NCBI RefSeq assembly: GCF_050908845.1
Contig: NZ_CP194171.1
Coordinates: forward strand, 496,001-560,000
Length of the DNA stretch: 64,000 nucleotides
Direction of reading: 5' to 3'
Source: Marinobacterium_D sp050908845
GTDB lineage: Bacteria > Pseudomonadota > Gammaproteobacteria > Pseudomonadales > Balneatricaceae
This document shows positions 1 to 8,252 of the stretch, piece by piece (within the stretch, counting starts at the first letter, position 1; every line of letters starts with the position of its first letter). The notes under the pieces are model-generated. The model did no database searches. It was not told the DNA's origin and worked only from the letters and a program-made list of their open reading frames with translations. A program made the position numbers and the translations under genes.

Positions 1-586
1 TGACATCGACGGCGTACAGGTCGCGTTCCACGGCGAACAGCGCGGCACGCAGTTTGCGCTCGTGCTCGTCGGTTTCATGTTCCAGGCGGTCGAGTTCCAC
101 CAGCAGACGCTCCACCAGGTCGATCTCGTGGCCGCGGAAGCCGGAGGTGACCAGTTCATCGAGTTCGTTCAGCGCGGTTTTCGCCTGATCGGTGGTCTGA
201 ATAGCGGTATCGAGAAAATCGAGCAGGCCCTGCTGCAGTTCCTTCGGGATCCTCATCTGACGGCCGAGAATGAGTCCTGCGATATCCTTCGCCTTGTTGG
301 CGATCTTATCCTGCATTCTGACCAGCTCGAGCAGATCGGTGCGGGCAACCGGCAGGAACAGGTTGCCGGGCAGGTTCTGGCGGATGTTGCGTTTGATATC
401 GTCGGCTTCATGCTCAAGCGAGGTGATTCGCTGCTGGCACTCGGCGACCTGGGCCCAGTCCTCCTTGATCACCGCATTAAAAAACGGCACCAGTTCAGCG
501 GCGCAGTCCTGTGCCTTGGCGATATGTTCCTGAATCGGCAGAAAGGGGGAACGGGCGAACATCTGAAATAAGGGGCTGTTAACCAT
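1..586 (-). CDS. DUF47/TIGR00153 family PhoU-like protein, 3' end cut by window edge
   Basis: About 195 residues are visible, starting at the ATG at 586 (MVNSPLF...), and the frame stays open to the window edge. The protein is all-helical and rich in Glu, Asp and Arg, with the family pattern LEHEADDIKR, then LPGNLFLPVAR and RMQDKIANKAKD. Members of this PhoU-like family usually lie directly upstream of a Pit-type low-affinity phosphate transporter and are thought to modulate it. That partner would lie beyond the left edge, so the pairing is inference. The cytoplasmic location follows from the absence of any signal or membrane segment. The family assignment is firm; the biochemical role is not. 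Confidence 0.85.
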   Translation of the reverse strand, partial: MVNSPLFQMFARSPFLPIQEHIAKAQDCAAELVPFFNAVIKEDWAQVAECQQRITSLEHEADDIKRNIRQNLPGNLFLPVARTDLLELVRMQDKIANKAKDIAGLILGRQMRIPKELQQGLLDFLDTAIQTTDQAKTALNELDELVTSGFRGHEIDLVERLLVELDRLEHETDEHERKLRAALFAVERDLYAVDV

Positions 587-660
587 CGATGCATACCTGT
601 AGGGACGGTTTTAAATTTGGCGCAAGTATACGTATCGATTTGCCGTTTTTGTAATAAAAC

Positions 661-675
661 GACAATGAAATTGTC
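661..675. promoter_or_regulatory. Palindrome in divergent intergenic region
   Basis: GACAAT-gaa-ATTGTC is a perfect 6-3-6 inverted repeat in the AT-rich space between the divergent DUF47 gene (start at 586) and the CYTH gene (start at 810). It could be an operator for either gene. It does not contain the spaced TGTCA direct repeats of a PhoB box, so no regulator is proposed. Confidence 0.25.
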
Positions 676-809
676 ACATTGCGCGAGCCGTTTTTAAAAA
701 TAGCGTAAAAACCGAAAGTTACGCCGGCGGCAGGTGAAACTGGCACTGTTCATGGCTTCCTTGGGCGATGGCCCATAAAATGAGGGGATTGAATAAGTGG
801 AGTCGGATG

Positions 810-1847
810 ATGGGAGCGGAAACAGAACTCAAGCTCGGGCTGTTGCCCGAGTATGGCGCCGACGTGGCAGGGTTGCCGATACTGGAACAGTACTCCAGGG
901 CCGAGCCCGAGTGCAGACAGCTGGATAACACCTATTTCGATACCCCGGAGCATGCGTTGACCGGTGCCCGCGTAGCCCTGCGTATCCGCCGCGATGGCGA
1001 GCGGTATATCCAGACGCTGAAAACCGCCGGCGAAGGTCGCGCTGGCCTGAGTGTGCGCGGTGAGTGGGAGTGGCAGCTGGACGAGCCGGTGCTGGATCTG
1101 GACAAATTCCGGCCGCACCTGCCGCCGCAGTTAAACGATGACTCACTGCTGGCGCAGCTGCAGCCGGTGTTCGATACCAATTTCGAACGTCATATCTGGT
1201 TGCTTGGCGCGGGCGAAGGCGCCGAGGCCTGGCAGGTGGAAGTGGCCCTGGATCGGGGCGAGATCCGCGCCGGTCAGCAGGCCATGGAGTTGTCGGAGCT
1301 GGAACTTGAGCTGAAATCCGGCCCCACCGAGGCGCTGTTCCAGCTGGCGCTGGAGATCGCCCGCCAGATTCCGGTGCAGGTACGGGATGACAGCAAGGCC
1401 CAACGCGGTTATGCGCTGGCGGGTCTGCAGCGGCCGCCGTTCCGGGTGGCGCTGGCGTTCAACGGCAGCGAAGATGAAACCCTGGTTGAACTGATCTCCG
1501 ACTGCCTCAAGGCCTGGCCGGCGCAGCTGGCGAAAGCGATCGCCGGCGATGAGTCCGCTCTGCAGGAATTGAACCGCACCCTGGACCTGATGCTGGCCGC
1601 GCTGGAATCCCAGCCGGATATCGCCGAGCACTGCCAGGTACTGATCTCCCAGTACCAGCGGCTGCGGGCCGATACCGGGCGAGCCTGGGACTGGCGTCTG
1701 CTGGAGATGATGCCAGCGTCCTGGCAGCAGGTGCAGCGGGCGAAAGCACTCAAGCTATTGCAGGGGCTGAGTCGCAAAACCCTGCCGGGTCAGCTGGCGC
1801 TGGCCACCGGTGAGCTGCTCTGGCAGATAGACGATGACGCGGATTAA
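810..1847 (+). CDS. CYTH domain inorganic triphosphatase (YgiF-like), short C-terminal half
   Basis: The N-terminal half (about residues 1-200 of 345) is a CYTH domain. The signature ExExK is E4-T-E6-L-K8, followed by LRIRR, QTLK, GEWEW, EVALDRG and ELELELKSG, the charged strands that line the tunnel active site and bind metal and triphosphate. The homologue E. coli YgiF hydrolyses inorganic triphosphate and carries a C-terminal CHAD domain. Here the helical remainder is about 90 residues shorter than in YgiF and only weakly CHAD-like. I chose the second of two adjacent ATGs because GGAG at 800-803 lies about 6 bases before it; the first, at 807, is possible. In enterobacteria ygiF abuts glnE; here about 6.8 kb separates them. 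Confidence 0.85.
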   Translation: MGAETELKLGLLPEYGADVAGLPILEQYSRAEPECRQLDNTYFDTPEHALTGARVALRIRRDGERYIQTLKTAGEGRAGLSVRGEWEWQLDEPVLDLDKFRPHLPPQLNDDSLLAQLQPVFDTNFERHIWLLGAGEGAEAWQVEVALDRGEIRAGQQAMELSELELELKSGPTEALFQLALEIARQIPVQVRDDSKAQRGYALAGLQRPPFRVALAFNGSEDETLVELISDCLKAWPAQLAKAIAGDESALQELNRTLDLMLAALESQPDIAEHCQVLISQYQRLRADTGRAWDWRLLEMMPASWQQVQRAKALKLLQGLSRKTLPGQLALATGELLWQIDDDAD

Positions 1848-1866
1848 CCCGGCGCCAGGATCAAGA

Positions 1867-1935
1867 GTAACCAGTCGTAACTAACGAGTCGCAGCTAATC
1901 AGTCGTAACTAACCAGTCGCAACAAGGAGTCGCAG
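1867..1935 (+). repeat. 14-bp tandem repeat, about 4.9 copies, ending in the ansA ribosome binding site
   Basis: Consecutive units at 1867-1880, 1881-1894, 1895-1908 and 1909-1922 share the pattern ctaacCAGTCGtaa. A fifth, one base shorter (caaggagtcgcag), runs from 1923 to 1935. In the last copy the variable bases read AAGGAG, placed 7 bases before the GTG of ansA. The repeat thus supplies the Shine-Dalgarno sequence, and copy-number change would alter the spacing to the upstream gene. Confidence 0.75.
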
Positions 1936-1936
1936 C

Positions 1937-2953
1937 GTGCAGACTGACAGGGTGTTGATTATCCATACTGGTGGCACCATCGGTATGTTGCCCACGGAAC
2001 AGGGGCTGGCTCCCGCTGCGGGTTTTGAGCAGTTGCTCAGGCAGCGCCTGGCCGAGCGGCTGGATACACTGCCGGCGTTCGATCTGCTTGAGCTGGACCC
2101 GCTGATCGACAGTGCGGAGCTCTCTCCCCGCCAGTGGAACAGCATCGCCGCACCGGTTATCGAGCGCTACGGGGATTACGCCGGTTTTATCGTCCTCCAC
2201 GGGACCGATACCCTGGCCTATACCGCTTCTGCACTCTCATTCATGCTGCAGGGGCTGGCCAAGCCGGTGATCCTGACCGGCTCGCAGATTCCCCTGGCCG
2301 AGCGCAGAAGTGACGCCGACAGCAACCTGCTCGGTGCGCTGGAGCTGGCGGTGCGGCCCGAGATCAACGAGGTCTGCATCTACTTCAACGGTCGCCTGTT
2401 GCGTGGCAACCGGAGCGTCAAGATGGATGCCAGCGCGCTGAGCGCCTTTGAGTCGCCGAATCTGGCGCCACTGGGCGAAGTGGGTATCGCTATTTCGCTG
2501 CGCACTGACCTGATGCTGGCGCCCGGAAAACCGTCGTTCAGCTCTCCCGAGTTTGATCCTGCGGCTGTGGCGGTGATCCGGCTCTTCCCCGGTATCAGCG
2601 CAACGCTGATTCAGGCGGTGCTGAGTCAGCCGGGCTTAGGCGGCGTGATTCTGCAGAGCTACGGTGTGGGTAATGCACCGACCTCGGATGCAGCGCTGAT
2701 GGAAACTCTGGAATCGGCCATTGCCCAGGGCACGACAGTTGTGAACCTGACCCAGTGCAGCCGGGGCGCTGTGGCCGGTGATACCTATGCTACCGGGGCG
2801 GCGCTTTCACGTATCGGTGTGATATCTGGCGCAGATCTGACGCTGGAAGCGGCATTTGCCAAGCTGCACTGGCTGCTGGCTAAGAAACTCTCTGCTGCAG
2901 AGGTGGCGATGCAGATGCGTCAGCCGCTCTGCGGCGAGAAACAGGCGAGCTGA
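1937..2953 (+). CDS. ansA: Type I (cytoplasmic) L-asparaginase
   Basis: Hydrolyses L-asparagine to aspartate and ammonia. The 338-residue protein has the first catalytic Thr in HTGGTIGM (T14) and the second Thr-Asp pair in LHGTDTLAY (T90, D91), followed by PVILTGSQIP. There is no signal peptide, which fits the cytoplasmic AnsA class rather than periplasmic AnsB. The start is a GTG with AAGGAG 7 bases upstream, inside the tandem repeat. A 7-bp GC-rich stem (2995-3001 with 3009-3015) lies just after the stop, at the convergent junction with the dioxygenase gene, and may end transcription, although no clear T-run follows. With aapJQMP and glnE nearby, this fits a local theme of amino-acid nitrogen use. 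Confidence 0.93.
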   Translation: MQTDRVLIIHTGGTIGMLPTEQGLAPAAGFEQLLRQRLAERLDTLPAFDLLELDPLIDSAELSPRQWNSIAAPVIERYGDYAGFIVLHGTDTLAYTASALSFMLQGLAKPVILTGSQIPLAERRSDADSNLLGALELAVRPEINEVCIYFNGRLLRGNRSVKMDASALSAFESPNLAPLGEVGIAISLRTDLMLAPGKPSFSSPEFDPAAVAVIRLFPGISATLIQAVLSQPGLGGVILQSYGVGNAPTSDAALMETLESAIAQGTTVVNLTQCSRGAVAGDTYATGAALSRIGVISGADLTLEAAFAKLHWLLAKKLSAAEVAMQMRQPLCGEKQAS

Positions 2954-3004
2954 GATTTTCGAGCAGAGGCTTTCGAGGCTCTTGAAGAGAGAGCCGCCCG
3001 GTGA

Positions 3005-3886
3005 TCAGCCGGGCGAAAGCACAAAGGAGCGCATCGATATGGCGCCGCGGGTCAGCGATTCGTTATAGAAGCTAAGCTCGTCGCTGCTACGCTGCAGACC
3101 GATACTGTAGAGCATCGGGATGTAGTGATCCGGGGTAGGCACCGACAGCTCAGCCGCCTTGCCGTACCACTGGTAGTTAAGAATGCTCTGATGATCGCCG
3201 TCCACAAGCTTCTGCTTGATCTGCTCATCAAAAGCGACCGCCCAGTCATAGCCGCCCTCAACCGCCTGCACCGCACGCAGGTTATGGACGATATTGCCAC
3301 TGCCGATAATCAGCACACCGCGCTCGCGCAGGGCCGACAGCTGCTGCGCCAGTTCGTAGTGATAGGCCATCGGCCGGTGGTAATCGATACTGAGCTGAAA
3401 CACCGGAATATCGGCGTCCGGGTACATCTGTCTGAGCACCGACCAGGTGCCGTGATCCAGACCTCTTTCGTGATCCAGTTTTACCCGATCTTTTCCCGAC
3501 TCCTGCCGGGTGAGCGTCTGTACCAGCTCGGCGCCTTCCGGTGAGCCTGGCGCCGGGTACTGCACGTCAAACAGGGCCTGGGGGAAGCCGCCAAAGTCGT
3601 GAATGGTTTCGGGCGTTCGCACTGCGCCGACAAAGCTGCCGCGGCTGAGCCAGTGGGCCGAGATACAGAGGATCGCCGCGGGTCTGGGAAGCTCCTGTCC
3701 CATCGCCTGCCAGGCGCGGCTGTAGGGGTTGTCCTCGATGGCGTTCATCGGTGTTCCGTGGCCGAGAAAGACCACCGGCAAAGTGTCGGTTTTGGGCAGG
3801 GCTTCAGTGATCTGCGCAAAGAGTGAACCTGAGAGCGGGGCGCAGCACAGGCCCAGTGCGCCCTGAAGAAATTGACGTCTTTTCAT
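3005..3886 (-). CDS. ygiD: DODA-type (LigB family) extradiol ring-cleavage dioxygenase with Tat-like signal
   Basis: A homologue of E. coli YgiD, a class III extradiol dioxygenase that opens 4,5-DOPA-like catechols using non-haem metal. Metal and catalytic histidines appear in FLGHGTPMN (H43), ISAHW (H78) and the conserved IHDFGGFPQALF and GSGNIVHNLR blocks. Unlike E. coli YgiD, this protein begins with KRRQFLQGALG, a twin-arginine motif followed by a hydrophobic stretch and SLFAQ, so it is probably exported folded to the periplasm. The gene is convergent with ansA and downstream of the aap operon terminator, so it likely has its own promoter. The natural substrate is unknown. Confidence 0.88.
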   Translation of the reverse strand: MKRRQFLQGALGLCCAPLSGSLFAQITEALPKTDTLPVVFLGHGTPMNAIEDNPYSRAWQAMGQELPRPAAILCISAHWLSRGSFVGAVRTPETIHDFGGFPQALFDVQYPAPGSPEGAELVQTLTRQESGKDRVKLDHERGLDHGTWSVLRQMYPDADIPVFQLSIDYHRPMAYHYELAQQLSALRERGVLIIGSGNIVHNLRAVQAVEGGYDWAVAFDEQIKQKLVDGDHQSILNYQWYGKAAELSVPTPDHYIPMLYSIGLQRSSDELSFYNESLTRGAISMRSFVLSPG

Positions 3887-3979
3887 CGGGTTTCCATGGT
3901 CCGGACTCTGGCGGGGAGGAGATACTAACTCAGCCAGACAGGTTTCTGTATTTCGCTTTTCTTACCAATGCTGACAAAA

Positions 3980-4009
3980 AAGGGCGACGCCCGTTAAAGC
4001 GCCACCCTT
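3980..4009 (-). terminator. Rho-independent terminator of the aap operon
   Basis: On the minus strand AAGGGTGGCGC pairs with GCGTCGCCCTT (11 bp including two G-T pairs, 8-base loop) and is followed by a run of T. It lies 22 bases beyond the aapP stop codon. Confidence 0.75.
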
Positions 4010-4031
4010 GGTAGCCAGGTCTTCTGCCGGA

Positions 4032-4796
4032 TCAGTGGTTCAGGATCTGGCTCAGGAACAGCTGGGTACGTTCATGCTGCGGGTTGTTGAAGAACTCGTG
4101 CGGTGCGTTTTCCTCAATAATCTGTCCGCCATCCATAAAGATGACTCGGTCCGCGACGGTTTTCGCGAAGCCCATCTCGTGGGTTACGCAGAGCATGGTC
4201 ATCCCCTCCTTGGCCAGCTCGATCATGACATCGAGCACCTCCTTGATCATCTCCGGGTCCAGCGCCGAGGTCGGCTCGTCGAACAGCATCACGTCCGGGT
4301 TCATACACAGGGAACGGGCGATCGCCACACGCTGCTGCTGACCGCCGGATAGCTGGCCGGGGTACTTTTTCGCCTGCTCCGGAATTTTCACGCGCTCCAG
4401 GTACTTCATCGCCGTGGCTTCGGCTTCCTTGCGCGGAATCTTCTTCACCCAGATCGGGGCCAGCACGCAGTTCTCCAGCACGGTCAGGTGCGGGAACAGG
4501 TTAAAGTGCTGGAACACCATGCCCACGTCCTTGCGGATCGTTTCGATGTTCTTGATATCCTGGGTCAGGGGGACGCCGTTAACGATGATATCGCCGCGCT
4601 GGTGCTCTTCCAGGCGGTTGATGCAGCGGATCATCGTTGACTTGCCAGAGCCGGAAGGCCCGCAGATGACGATACGCTCGCCCTTTTTCACCTTCAGGTT
4701 GATGTTCTTCAGAACATGGAACTCGCCGTACCACTTGTTCATGTCGCGCAGCTCGATCATCAGCTGCTCACCGGTATTGCTTGCCGCGTCTGTCAT
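4032..4796 (-). CDS. aapP: Amino-acid ABC transporter ATPase (general L-amino acid type)
   Basis: The 254-residue nucleotide-binding subunit powers uptake through AapQ/AapM. Walker A is GPSGSGKS (46-53), the ABC signature is LSGGQQQR (149-156), Walker B is VMLFDEP (169-175), and the switch histidine lies in CVTHEMGF. It is the last gene of aapJ-aapQ-aapM-aapP, with 17 bases separating it from aapM. Rhizobial Aap systems take up many L-amino acids; the AapQ/AapM architecture here makes that class more likely than a glutamine-only GlnQ, but the spectrum is inferred. Confidence 0.92.
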   Translation of the reverse strand: MTDAASNTGEQLMIELRDMNKWYGEFHVLKNINLKVKKGERIVICGPSGSGKSTMIRCINRLEEHQRGDIIVNGVPLTQDIKNIETIRKDVGMVFQHFNLFPHLTVLENCVLAPIWVKKIPRKEAEATAMKYLERVKIPEQAKKYPGQLSGGQQQRVAIARSLCMNPDVMLFDEPTSALDPEMIKEVLDVMIELAKEGMTMLCVTHEMGFAKTVADRVIFMDGGQIIEENAPHEFFNNPQHERTQLFLSQILNH

Positions 4797-4813
4797 TGTC
4801 TCTTTCTCCGTGT

Positions 4814-5914
4814 TCAGGCCCGGTTGCCATGGCCGGTTTGTAGCCGCTTTTCAAGGTACTGGCTGTAGCGTGACATGCTGAAGCAGAAGATCCAGAACAC
4901 CAGCGCGACGAAGACATAGCCTTCGGTGGCATAACCGATCCACTTGGGATCGTTGGTGGCTGCCTGGACGATCGCCAGCAGGTCAAACAGACCGATGATC
5001 AGCACCAGACTGGTGTCCTTGAACAGCGCGATAAAGGTGTTTACCACGCCAGGGATCATCATCTTCAGCGCCTGCGGCAGGATAATCAGGATCATCTTCT
5101 GCCAGTAGCCGAGGCCCAGGGCATCGGCCGCTTCGTATTGGCCTTTCGGAATCGCCTGCAGCCCACCGCGCACCACTTCCGCCATGTAGGCGGTCTGGAA
5201 CAGGGTGATACCGATCAGGGCACGCAGCAGCTTGTCGAAGTTCATCCCTTCCGGGAAGAACAGCGGCAGCATCACCGAGGCCATGAACAGCACGGTGATC
5301 AGCGGTACGCCGCGCCACACCTCGATATAAACCACCGACAGGGATTTCACGATCGGCATCTCGGAGCGCCGCCCCAGGGCCAGGAGTACACCCAGCGGCA
5401 GCGAGGCCACCATGCCGACCACGGCCAGTACCAGTGTCAGGCTCAGGCCGCCCCACTGATGGGTATCGACCGCTTCCAGGCCGAAGATACCGCCGGTGAG
5501 CAGGAAGAACGCCACCACCGGGAACACCACCAGCGTCAGCACGGCAGCAATCCCCTTGGCGGGGAGCTTAGGAATCGCCAGCCAGAGGATCAGGGCCAGC
5601 ATCAGGAAGAACGACAGGTTCAGGCGCCAGGTTTCCTCGCGGGGATAAAACCCGTACAGGAACTGGTCGATACGCTGGCCGATAAACACCCAGCAGGCGC
5701 CGCCATCGGTGCAGGCGTCTCGGGTGGTACCGGTCCAGTTAGCGCTGAACAACGCCCAGTCGATCACCGGCGTCAGCAGGGTAAAGGCTAGCCAGGCCAG
5801 CAGGATTGTGGCGACTGAGTTCAGTGGCCCGTTGAACAGGTGCTTGCGCGCCCAGCCGATCACACCGATGGTGTTGGCGGGAGGCGGCAGCGTGGGTTGA
5901 AGTTCGTATTTCAT
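4814..5914 (-). CDS. aapM: Amino-acid ABC transporter permease AapM
   Basis: Inner-membrane permease of the polar amino-acid (HisMQ) family, 366 residues. The long N-terminal extension, with extra membrane segments and a periplasmic loop containing Cys residues (RDACTDGGACW), is typical of AapM rather than of short HisM-type permeases. The ATPase-docking EAA loop is the GLQAIPKGQYEAADALGLG region, followed by ILPQALKMMIPG. It probably pairs with AapQ in the membrane. It lies 10 bases after aapQ, consistent with co-transcription. Confidence 0.92.
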   Translation of the reverse strand: MKYELQPTLPPPANTIGVIGWARKHLFNGPLNSVATILLAWLAFTLLTPVIDWALFSANWTGTTRDACTDGGACWVFIGQRIDQFLYGFYPREETWRLNLSFFLMLALILWLAIPKLPAKGIAAVLTLVVFPVVAFFLLTGGIFGLEAVDTHQWGGLSLTLVLAVVGMVASLPLGVLLALGRRSEMPIVKSLSVVYIEVWRGVPLITVLFMASVMLPLFFPEGMNFDKLLRALIGITLFQTAYMAEVVRGGLQAIPKGQYEAADALGLGYWQKMILIILPQALKMMIPGVVNTFIALFKDTSLVLIIGLFDLLAIVQAATNDPKWIGYATEGYVFVALVFWIFCFSMSRYSQYLEKRLQTGHGNRA

Positions 5915-5924
5915 ACCTTGCCTC

Positions 5925-7130
5925 CTAGCGCTCGATCAGCGATTTGCGCTTGTTGTACCAGTTCATGAACAGCGACGTGAGCACGCTCAACGACAGGTAG
6001 ACCGCCATGGTCATGGAGATCACCTCGATCGCCTGACCGGTCTGGTTCAGCGTTGTGCCGGCGAAGACGGACACCAGATCCGGGTAGCCGATCGCAGTCG
6101 CCAGCGACGAGTTCTTGGTCAGGTTCAGATACTGGTTGGTTAGCGGTGGAATGATCACGCGCATCGCCTGCGGGATTACGATCAGGCGCAGGGTACGGGT
6201 TTTCGGCAGGCCCAGCGCAGATGCCGCTTCCAGCTGTCCGTGCGGCACCGAGAGAATACCGCCACGCACCGTCTCGGCGATAAACGCCGCGGTGTAGATG
6301 GTCAGTGCCAGCCAGAGGGCGACAAACTCGGGGATGATGGTCATGCCGCCACGGAAGTTGAAGCCTTTCAGCTCCGGGTAATCCAGGCTCATCGGTGCGC
6401 CACTGATCAGGAATACCAGCAGAGGCAGACCGATAATCAGGCCGAGTGAGGCCCAGCCTACCGGGAAGATCTTGCCGGTGGCGTCCTGACGCTTATGCGC
6501 CCATTTTCGCATCAGCCAGGTGGCCACGATCGCTACGGCCAGGGCGATCCAGACCAGGTCGAAGCCGGGTTCTGCCACTGGCGCCGGCATCGACAGGCCG
6601 CGGATATTCAGGTAGCTGCCGAGAAATTCGATACTCTGACGCGGCGAGGGCAGGGCGCGCAGCACCGCGAAGTACCAGAAAAAGATCTGCAGCAGCAGCG
6701 GGATATTACGGAAGATCTCGATATACAGCGCGGACAGCCTGGAGATCAGCCAGTTGTCCGACAGGCGCGCCACACCCAGGATAAAGCCGAGGATGGTCGC
6801 TGCAATGATGCCCAGCACCGAGACCAGTACGGTATTAAGCAGGCCGACAACGAAGGTGCGACCGTAACTGGAGGCTTCGGTGTACTCCACCAGTGACAGT
6901 GGAATACCGAACCCGGCTTCCTGGGACAGGAAGTCGAAACCGGTGGTGATACCGCGCTGCTCCAGGTTGCTGAGGGTGTTCGAAACGATAAACCAGACGA
7001 AGCCGCCCAGCACCAGTACCAGCAGCACCTGAAACAGCAGGGCGCGCTTGGCAGGATCGTTCCAGAACTTGATTTCGTGCTCCGTCTCGGAAGGAGGGGA
7101 GCTGTTGTTTCGGTTAGTGTCCGATGCCAT
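5925..7130 (-). CDS. aapQ: Amino-acid ABC transporter permease AapQ
   Basis: The 401-residue partner of AapM in the general L-amino acid transporter. A membrane segment near residues 30-52 is followed by a large periplasmic region, then the HisMQ-type permease domain with the EAA motif (VPHGQLEAASALGLP, then VIPQAMRVIIPPL). The long split architecture, with about 150 residues between the first transport-domain helices and the EAA loop, matches AapQ proteins. It is separated from aapJ by 99 bases holding a strong hairpin. Confidence 0.92.
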   Translation of the reverse strand: MASDTNRNNSSPPSETEHEIKFWNDPAKRALLFQVLLVLVLGGFVWFIVSNTLSNLEQRGITTGFDFLSQEAGFGIPLSLVEYTEASSYGRTFVVGLLNTVLVSVLGIIAATILGFILGVARLSDNWLISRLSALYIEIFRNIPLLLQIFFWYFAVLRALPSPRQSIEFLGSYLNIRGLSMPAPVAEPGFDLVWIALAVAIVATWLMRKWAHKRQDATGKIFPVGWASLGLIIGLPLLVFLISGAPMSLDYPELKGFNFRGGMTIIPEFVALWLALTIYTAAFIAETVRGGILSVPHGQLEAASALGLPKTRTLRLIVIPQAMRVIIPPLTNQYLNLTKNSSLATAIGYPDLVSVFAGTTLNQTGQAIEVISMTMAVYLSLSVLTSLFMNWYNKRKSLIER

Positions 7131-7188
7131 CTGTTTGCCTCTCCATGCCCTTTAAGGGCTTGCCCTGTTACCGGGCCTAATCGGATGC

Positions 7189-7214
7189 ATAAGGCCGCCC
7201 GAAGGCGGCCTTAT
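7189..7214 (-). promoter_or_regulatory. Intercistronic hairpin between aapJ and aapQ
   Basis: A perfect 11-bp stem (ATAAGGCCGCC with GGCGGCCTTAT) closes a loop that reads UUCG in the minus-strand mRNA, an exceptionally stable tetraloop. No T-run follows. Such hairpins behind binding-protein genes commonly protect the upstream message from 3' exonucleases or cause partial termination, giving more binding protein than permease. Smaller palindromes lie beside it (for example 7147-7159). Confidence 0.7.
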
Positions 7215-7229
7215 GTGACTAACGGATGC

Positions 7230-8252
7230 TTAGCGGATCGGCGAGGCATACATGATGCCGCCGTTGTTCCACAGGTTGTTGATACCACGGGCGATATTCT
7301 GCGGAGAGTCTTCACCCACATTACGGGCGAAGGATTCACCGTAGTTACCCACCTGCTTGATGATCTGGTATCCCCAGTCATCGCTGATGCCCATGCCTTC
7401 AGCCAGGCCGGACTCACCGCCGAGCAGACGCTTGATGCTCGGATTGGTGCTGGATTCCTTCATCTCGTCCACGTTGGCAGAGGTAACACCCAGTTCCTCG
7501 GCGTTGATCATGGCGTTCAGGGACCATTTAACGATGTTGAACCACTGGTCATCACCCTGGCGCACGGACGGGCCGAGCGGCTCTTTGGAGATCACTTCCG
7601 GCAGTGCCACCACGGAGGACGGGTCGGTCATGCGGGTACGCAGGCCGTATGCCTGGGACAGGTCGGTGGTGAATGCATCACAACGGCCGGTATCGAAGGC
7701 AGTGGCTGCCTGCTCGTTGGTGTCGAACACTACCGGGGTGTGTTCCAGACCGTGGGTACGGAAATAGTCCGCCATGTTCAGCTCGGTGGTGGTACCGGAC
7801 TGGACACAGATGGTGGCGCCATCCAGCTCCTTGACGCTGGTGAGGCCGAGATCCTTCTTCACCATGAAGCCCTGGCCGTCGTAGTAGTTCACGCCGGCAA
7901 AGTTGATGCCCAGCTGGGTGTCACGGGTCAGGGTCCAGGTGGTAACGCGGGACAGCATGTCGATCTCACCGGATGCCAGGGCGGTAAAGCGCTCCTTGGC
8001 GTTGAGCGGTGTGTACTTAACTTTGCTGGCATCGCCGAGTGATGCGGCGGCAACCGCGCGGCAGACATCGACGTCGAGACCGACCCAGTTACCCTGCTCG
8101 TCCGGAACGGAGAAGCCAGGTACGCCTGACGTTACTCCGCACTGTACATAGCCTCGCTCCTTAACCGCATCGAGTGTACCGGCTGCCTGAACGCCGGTGG
8201 CGGCAACGGCCAGGGAAAGTGTTGCGGTCGTAATAAGCGCTTTCTTCAACAT
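7230..8252 (-). CDS. aapJ: Amino-acid ABC transporter periplasmic substrate-binding protein
   Basis: A family-3 solute-binding protein of 340 residues. The Sec signal peptide is MLKKALITTATLSLAVAATG with likely cleavage after GVQA (about residue 23). The mature protein opens with GTLDAVKERGYVQCGV and carries VGLDVDVCRAVAAA and KYTPLNAKERFTAL, typical of amino-acid binders. It delivers L-amino acids to AapQMP and is the first gene of the operon. The start has an AGAGGAC ribosome binding site. A candidate promoter and long leader are described under 8253-8668. Confidence 0.93.
   Translation of the reverse strand: MLKKALITTATLSLAVAATGVQAAGTLDAVKERGYVQCGVTSGVPGFSVPDEQGNWVGLDVDVCRAVAAASLGDASKVKYTPLNAKERFTALASGEIDMLSRVTTWTLTRDTQLGINFAGVNYYDGQGFMVKKDLGLTSVKELDGATICVQSGTTTELNMADYFRTHGLEHTPVVFDTNEQAATAFDTGRCDAFTTDLSQAYGLRTRMTDPSSVVALPEVISKEPLGPSVRQGDDQWFNIVKWSLNAMINAEELGVTSANVDEMKESSTNPSIKRLLGGESGLAEGMGISDDWGYQIIKQVGNYGESFARNVGEDSPQNIARGINNLWNNGGIMYASPIR

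Noticed and set aside
62..571. Plus-strand open frame opposite the DUF47 gene
   Set aside because: It is the antisense shadow of a clear family gene and has no homology pattern of its own.
661..683. PhoB box between the DUF47 and CYTH genes
   Set aside because: The palindrome resembles one half site, but the 11-base spaced TGTCA direct repeats are missing.
7077..8042. Long plus-strand open frame (321 codons) opposite aapQ/aapJ
   Set aside because: It covers the antisense of aapJ and the end of aapQ, has His/Gly/Val-rich composition typical of shadow frames in GC-rich DNA, and lacks a ribosome binding site.
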